Shown here: one piece after another, positions 63,169 through 64,000 of the stretch
Position numbering within the stretch: the stretch's first letter is position 1
How the letters are laid out: every line of letters starts with the position of its first letter
Assembly (NCBI RefSeq): GCF_030433855.1
Contig: NZ_JARUXC010000002.1
Coordinates: 62,001 to 126,000, forward strand
DNA length: 64,000 nucleotides
Origin: Agreia sp. PsM10
GTDB taxonomy: Bacteria; Actinomycetota; Actinomycetes; Actinomycetales; Microbacteriaceae
Direction of reading: 5' to 3'
Notes under the pieces: model-generated
What the model was told of the DNA's origin: nothing
The model's input: only the letters and a program-made list of their open reading frames with translations
Databases searched by the model: none
Made by a program: the position numbers and the translations under genes

Positions 63169-63191
63169 CCCTTCGACAAGCTCAGGGAACG
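63169..63191. repeat. Single CGTTCCCTGAGC-type dispersed repeat at MFS gene 3' end
   Basis: A solitary copy in CCCTTCGACAAGCTCAGGG orientation. On the minus strand its CGTTCCCTGA ends the MFS gene, giving C-terminus SVP and the TGA stop. Confidence 0.8.
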
Positions 63192-64000
63192 CTGTGGCTG
63201 CGGTGCCAGTCGTCCTCGAGCATCCGGGGCCGTGCGACGACCCTGCCCGCGACGACCACAACCACGAGCGTGAGCAGCAGGAACACGAGGGGCGCGGTCC
63301 AGCCGCCGGAGAGCTCGTGCAGCACGCCGACGAGCAGCGGTCCGAGGGCGCCGAGCGCGTAGCCGATGCCCTGGGTGAATCCGCTGAGCGCGACGGTTCC
63401 CTCGGGCGTGCGGCTTCGGAGCCCCACGAGCACGAGCACAAGCGGGAACAGCAGGGGCCCGGCTCCGGCGAGCGCCACCCACACCCACGGGAGGGCGGCC
63501 GGCGCGATGAGCAGGCCGCCGTAGCCGAGCACGTAGAACACCAGGCCGAGCGCGATGAGCGGCGAGACGGAGCGCATGCGGCTCGCGAGCACAGGCACGA
63601 GGAGCGAGAACGGGATGCCCATGCCCGCATAGAGCGACAGCAGAACGCCGGCCTGCGCGGGCGACACCCCGGCGAGATCGATGAGGATCTCGGGGAGCCA
63701 CGCGAAGGCCGCGTACACGTTGAGGCTGGTGGCGCCGAACAGCAGCCCCATCGACCAGGCCAACCGCGAGCGCCAGACCCTCCCGGCGAGGGTCGGCGAC
63801 ACCTCCGGCAGCAGTTCGGCGTCGAGCCGCGAATCGGATGCCGCCGGTGCGGCCGCCGCCGTCGACCGGCGGTCGCGCATCCAGAGGCCGAGCCACGGCA
63901 CGATCGCGACCAGGGCGAGCACCGCCCACATCGAGACGCTGACCCGCCAGCCGATGGAATCGGCCACGGGCACGGCGACGAGCGGAGGGATCAGGCTGAA
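63182..64000 (-). CDS. CynX/NimT-like MFS transporter, 5'-truncated by window end
   Basis: The C-terminal 272 residues of a major facilitator are visible and the frame is open at base 64000, so the start lies outside. At least seven hydrophobic helices. Blocks such as NVYAAFAWLPEILIDLAGVS, SLYAGMGIPFSLLVPVLA and GFTQGIGYALGALGPLLVGV are typical of the cyanate/nitroimidazole-type CP family. Substrate unknown. The stop codon is part of a dispersed repeat. Confidence 0.82.
   Translation of the reverse strand, partial: FSLIPPLVAVPVADSIGWRVSVSMWAVLALVAIVPWLGLWMRDRRSTAAAAPAASDSRLDAELLPEVSPTLAGRVWRSRLAWSMGLLFGATSLNVYAAFAWLPEILIDLAGVSPAQAGVLLSLYAGMGIPFSLLVPVLASRMRSVSPLIALGLVFYVLGYGGLLIAPAALPWVWVALAGAGPLLFPLVLVLVGLRSRTPEGTVALSGFTQGIGYALGALGPLLVGVLHELSGGWTAPLVFLLLTLVVVVVAGRVVARPRMLEDDWHRSHSVP

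Noticed and set aside
62933-63169. Possible 78-aa protein on the minus strand between folA and the MFS gene
   Set aside because: It lies over the double-hairpin element and the folA end. The reading is better explained by repeat structure.
1-64000. tRNA, rRNA, CRISPR or insertion-sequence features
   Set aside because: Reading both strands gave no tRNA T-loop with matching stems, no regularly spaced repeats and no transposase-like protein. A tRNAscan or ISfinder run would be the decisive check.

Overview
The window is high-GC, densely coded actinobacterial DNA. The best guess is a member of Microbacteriaceae, a soil- or plant-associated saprophyte. This rests on a DUF222-HNH gene, many GTG starts and 4-bp stop/start overlaps, several promoters placed for leaderless transcription, actinobacterial-type sugar genes, and short dispersed palindromic repeats at gene 3' ends. 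No rRNA, tRNA, CRISPR array, prophage or classical IS was recognised. The family assignment is inference.

Region 1 (1-7083): a DUF222-HNH nuclease gene that may begin upstream of the window, a quinone-reductase-like dehydrogenase, and a very large secreted GH127-type beta-L-arabinofuranosidase with an LPATG wall-anchor signal. Region 2 (7079-20011): a minus-strand operon (DUF1684 protein, two LLM flavin monooxygenases, an MTOX/sarcosine-oxidase-like flavoenzyme), another LLM monooxygenase, a patB-metY pair, an ArsR-SRPBCC regulator, an acetyltransferase and the MetNIQ methionine importer. Together these look like scavenging of organic sulfur or N/S-methylated compounds into methionine. Region 3 (20024-23160): a large LuxR-type ATPase regulator coupled to a membrane protein.

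Region 4 (23302-50491) is a pentose island. It holds a LacI-type AraR candidate and araB-araD-araA; a ROK regulator with a multiple-sugar ABC importer (MmsA, MmsB, ChvE-like); xylA-xylB facing a ROK XylR; glycerate kinase; a Bcr/CflA exporter; a PAP2 phosphatase; and a second LacI regulator with an ABC importer and cytoplasmic GH51 arabinofuranosidase. A saccharopine-dehydrogenase-like protein and an N-succinylamino acid racemase-like enzyme follow. Shared operator palindromes tie these together: a CAACGTTG core occurs upstream of the GH127 gene, the second LacI gene and the ABC/GH51 operon 40 kb away. The inferred flow is surface GH127 trimming arabinan side chains, ABC import of arabino-oligosaccharides or arabinose, GH51 hydrolysis inside, then AraA-AraB-AraD to the pentose phosphate pathway, with xylose entering through XylA-XylB.

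Region 5 (50520-64000) is housekeeping and accessory: a putative nuclease (AbiEi-like HTH plus DUF559-like domain) bracketed by two large palindromes, a HerA-like ATPase, acetyltransferases, TetR, aldo/keto reductase, a Ser/Thr kinase-GAF fusion, an AlkD-like protein, thyA-folA and an MFS transporter cut by the window end. Dispersed palindromic repeats sit at gene 3' ends throughout, and in four cases supply the stop codon.
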